Assembly (NCBI RefSeq): GCF_000428985.1
Contig: NZ_AUAZ01000001.1
Coordinates: forward strand, 1 to 64,000
Direction of reading: 5' to 3'
Length of the DNA: 64,000 nt
Origin: Marinobacterium litorale DSM 23545
GTDB lineage: Bacteria > Pseudomonadota > Gammaproteobacteria > Pseudomonadales > Balneatricaceae
Position 1 is the stretch's first letter, and every line of letters starts with the position of its first letter. Below the pieces are notes generated by a model. It searched no databases and had not been told where the DNA came from. It was given only the letters and a program-made list of their open reading frames with translations. The position numbers and the translations under genes were made by a program. Below are positions 62,271-64,000 of the stretch, piece by piece.

Positions 62271-62885
62271 ATGTCACTGATGTTATGGGGCTCGCTGTTT
62301 CTCGTTTGCCTGATGGGCGCCATGTCGCCGGGGCCGAGCCTCGCGGTTGTGTTGCGGGAAACAGTACGGAACAGCCGCTGGCATGGTGTGATCGCCGGGC
62401 TCTCCCATGCGCTTGGTGTGGGGCTCTGGGCGTTTCTCACTGTGCACGGCCTGGCGCTACTGGTTACCGAGCATCAGGGGCTGTATATGGCGTTGAGCTG
62501 GGGCGGCGCAGCCTATCTTGCCTGGATGGGCGTCCAGGCCTGGCGCCATGCCGGCGAGGCTAAAGCGCTTCAGATCGAAGAGGGCCGAGTGCATTCGCTT
62601 TTCACGGCGGCCCGTGCCGGTGCGATGATCTCACTGTTAAACCCCAAGCTGGCTCTGTTCTTCATGGCGCTGTTTTCGCAGTTTGTCAGTGCCGAACAAA
62701 GCCTGCTGGCTCAGTGGGTGATGATTTTAACCGCTACGGTTGTGGATGGAGCCTGGTACACATTGGTGGCGCTGATGCTGTCACAGCCCCGCCTGCTTAA
62801 GGCGCTGCGCCGCAGAGCAGCACTTGTGGAACGTGCCACCGGTACCATTTTGCTGGGGCTTGCGGTGCGGGTCGTGACGCTTTAA
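62271..62885 (+). CDS. LysE-family amino-acid exporter (second copy)
   Basis: A 204-residue membrane protein from ATG 62271, 7 bp after AAGGA. It has six helices with GSLFLVCLMGAMSPGPSLAVVL, the amphipathic loop and LNPKLALFFMALFSQFVS, all typical of RhtB/LysE. It is clearly diverged from the exporter at 53.7 kb and has no adjacent regulator. It lies 24 bp before the ycjX gene. Confidence 0.87.
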   Translation: MSLMLWGSLFLVCLMGAMSPGPSLAVVLRETVRNSRWHGVIAGLSHALGVGLWAFLTVHGLALLVTEHQGLYMALSWGGAAYLAWMGVQAWRHAGEAKALQIEEGRVHSLFTAARAGAMISLLNPKLALFFMALFSQFVSAEQSLLAQWVMILTATVVDGAWYTLVALMLSQPRLLKALRRRAALVERATGTILLGLAVRVVTL

Positions 62886-62909
62886 CGGACAACCAAGGCG
62901 AGATAATTC

Positions 62910-64000
62910 ATGGCAATAGGGCGAAAGATAAAGGGATGGCTCGGCGAGGAGCGTGTTGAAGCGCTTCGTGGTCGCTTACATGAGATCGGTGAACAAACAA
63001 CCGAGCGGCATCTACGTCTGGCAGTGACCGGGTTGAGTCAAAGTGGCAAGACCGTTTTTATCACAGCGCTGATCCATCATCTGCAGCAAGCCCACCGCAG
63101 TGGCTCGTTGCCGTTTTTTGAGGTGGCAGCCAGCGAGCGGTTGGTAAGCACCCGGAACCTGAGTGCCGAGTCGGACAACCCGTTCCCGTTGGATGAGGCG
63201 CTGGCCGGTTTATCTCAGGAGCCTCCGCGCTGGCCTGAGTCCACCCGGGGGCTTTCCGAGGTACGTCTGGCGCTGCGCTATCGCCGGCCTGCCGGTCTGC
63301 GCCGGGTGCTTGGGGAAACCGGTACGCTCTATCTGGATGTCATCGATTATCCGGGGGAGTGGCTGCTGGACCTGCCGATGCTGCAGTTGGACTTCGGTCA
63401 GTGGTGTAAGCAGCAGTCCCGTCTGTTCGCGCGGGAGCCGCGCTCCTCGCTTTCAGCGCAATGGCGGGCGCGGCTTCAGGAGGTCGACTGGGCCGCACCG
63501 GCACAGCCGGATCTGATTCGTACACTGAGCCTGGAGTTTTCCGGCTTGCTGCAGCAGTTGCGGGAGGACCCATACGCGCTGAGCCTGCTGCAACCGGGGC
63601 GGTTGGTGTTGCCCGGTGAAGAAACAGACGACGAGCGTCTGCATCTGTTTCCTCTGCTGGTCGACAGCTGGCCTGAAAATGGCTGGCCCGAGGGTAGCAA
63701 TGGCGCGCTCCTGGAGCAGCGTTACCACCGCTATCGTGATGAGCTGGTCCGGCCGTTTTATACCAAGCACTTCGCCCGCTTTGACCGGCAGATTGTATTG
63801 GTGGATTGCCTGAAAACACTCAATCGTGGTGAGGAATGTTTTCGGGATATGCAGGCGGCGCTGACCGATATTCTGCAAAGCTTTAACTATGGCCGATCGG
63901 GTTTTTTACGCCGGTTGTTCAGTCCCCGCATCGACCGGGTTTTGTTTGCCTCTACCAAGGCGGACCATGTCACCTCCAATCAGCACCACAACCTGGACCG
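62910..64000 (+). CDS. ycjX: YcjX-family P-loop ATPase (C-terminus beyond window)
   Basis: The frame starts at ATG 62910 and stays open to the window end (363 complete codons). It begins MAIGRKIKGWLGEERVEALR and has a Walker A motif in LAVTGLSQSGKTVFITALIHHL. YcjX-family blocks follow: LYLDVIDYPGEWLLDLPML, RYHRYRDELVRPFY, FDRQIVLVDCLKTLNRG and RVLFASTKADHVTSNQHHN. The family (DUF463) is part of the stress-linked ycjX-ycjF pair; the biochemical role is unknown. A ycjF partner would be expected just downstream. Confidence 0.9.
   Translation, partial: MAIGRKIKGWLGEERVEALRGRLHEIGEQTTERHLRLAVTGLSQSGKTVFITALIHHLQQAHRSGSLPFFEVAASERLVSTRNLSAESDNPFPLDEALAGLSQEPPRWPESTRGLSEVRLALRYRRPAGLRRVLGETGTLYLDVIDYPGEWLLDLPMLQLDFGQWCKQQSRLFAREPRSSLSAQWRARLQEVDWAAPAQPDLIRTLSLEFSGLLQQLREDPYALSLLQPGRLVLPGEETDDERLHLFPLLVDSWPENGWPEGSNGALLEQRYHRYRDELVRPFYTKHFARFDRQIVLVDCLKTLNRGEECFRDMQAALTDILQSFNYGRSGFLRRLFSPRIDRVLFASTKADHVTSNQHHNLD

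Overview
The window reads as chromosomal DNA of a free-living, motile, aerobic gammaproteobacterium. The mix of genes suggests the marine Oceanospirillales (Marinobacterium/Nitrincola-like). That placement is inferred from gene families and codon style only: an NqrF paralogue, adenine deaminase of the Pseudomonas type, dadR-ridA-dadX order, DUF2058/YaiL, YcjX, YejK, and several cyclic-di-GMP enzymes. Coding density is high, many convergent genes abut or overlap, and I see no tRNA, rRNA, CRISPR array or prophage. The only mobile DNA is the 5' end of an IS4-family element cut by the left edge, plus dispersed REP-like palindromes.

Layout. 0-8 kb: IS end, a small membrane-anchored protein, a sulfide:quinone oxidoreductase, DNA polymerase IV, a soluble CZB chemoreceptor, and a leftward three-gene unit (flippase-like membrane protein, phosphoesterase-like/glycosyltransferase fusion, small protein). 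8.5-19.4 kb: a signalling-rich stretch with two large GGDEF-EAL proteins around adenine deaminase, an AraC regulator divergent from ligAB (protocatechuate 4,5-dioxygenase), and an HD-GYP protein. 19.5-28.8 kb: a leftward run of five genes making two sets of the transglutaminase / ATP-grasp / alpha-E family, one set as separate proteins with a DUF2126 amidoligase and one as a fusion. 29-39.6 kb: NfeD-stomatin pair, NhaC antiporter, YejK, stand-alone NqrF, dGTPase, a TfoX-domain protein, and an FMN split-barrel protein divergent from a MocR-type regulator.

39.6-51 kb: HupE/UreJ-like protein with an exported VOC protein, then a leftward acetoin/2,3-butanediol catabolic operon. Its order is E1-alpha, butanediol dehydrogenase, E1-beta, free lipoyl domain, E2 core, lipoate ligase-like, Tat-signal small subunit, GMC flavoprotein. 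It starts at a textbook sigma-54 promoter, has a pair of inverted 15-bp upstream sites, ends at a strong terminator, and faces the divergent AcoR-type activator. 51-64 kb: an ABM protein, DUF924, a second MocR regulator divergent from a LysE exporter preceded by a 45-codon leader ORF, a polar amino-acid ABC importer, Lrp/DadR with ridA and alanine racemase, a tandem-receiver protein, a XRE-cupin regulator, DUF2058, a second LysE exporter and the start of ycjX.

The points I find most worth a second look are: the doubled peptide-ligase locus in which the fused ATP-grasp copy has lost its nucleotide loops; a MocR regulator whose PLP lysine is arginine; an apparent AUC start codon with an ideal Shine-Dalgarno; a glycosyltransferase fused to a phosphoesterase domain with lost metal ligands; and a leader ORF plus repeated ATTGTA sites in front of lysE. 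Start sites below were chosen from ribosome-binding sites and family alignment from memory, not from database searches.
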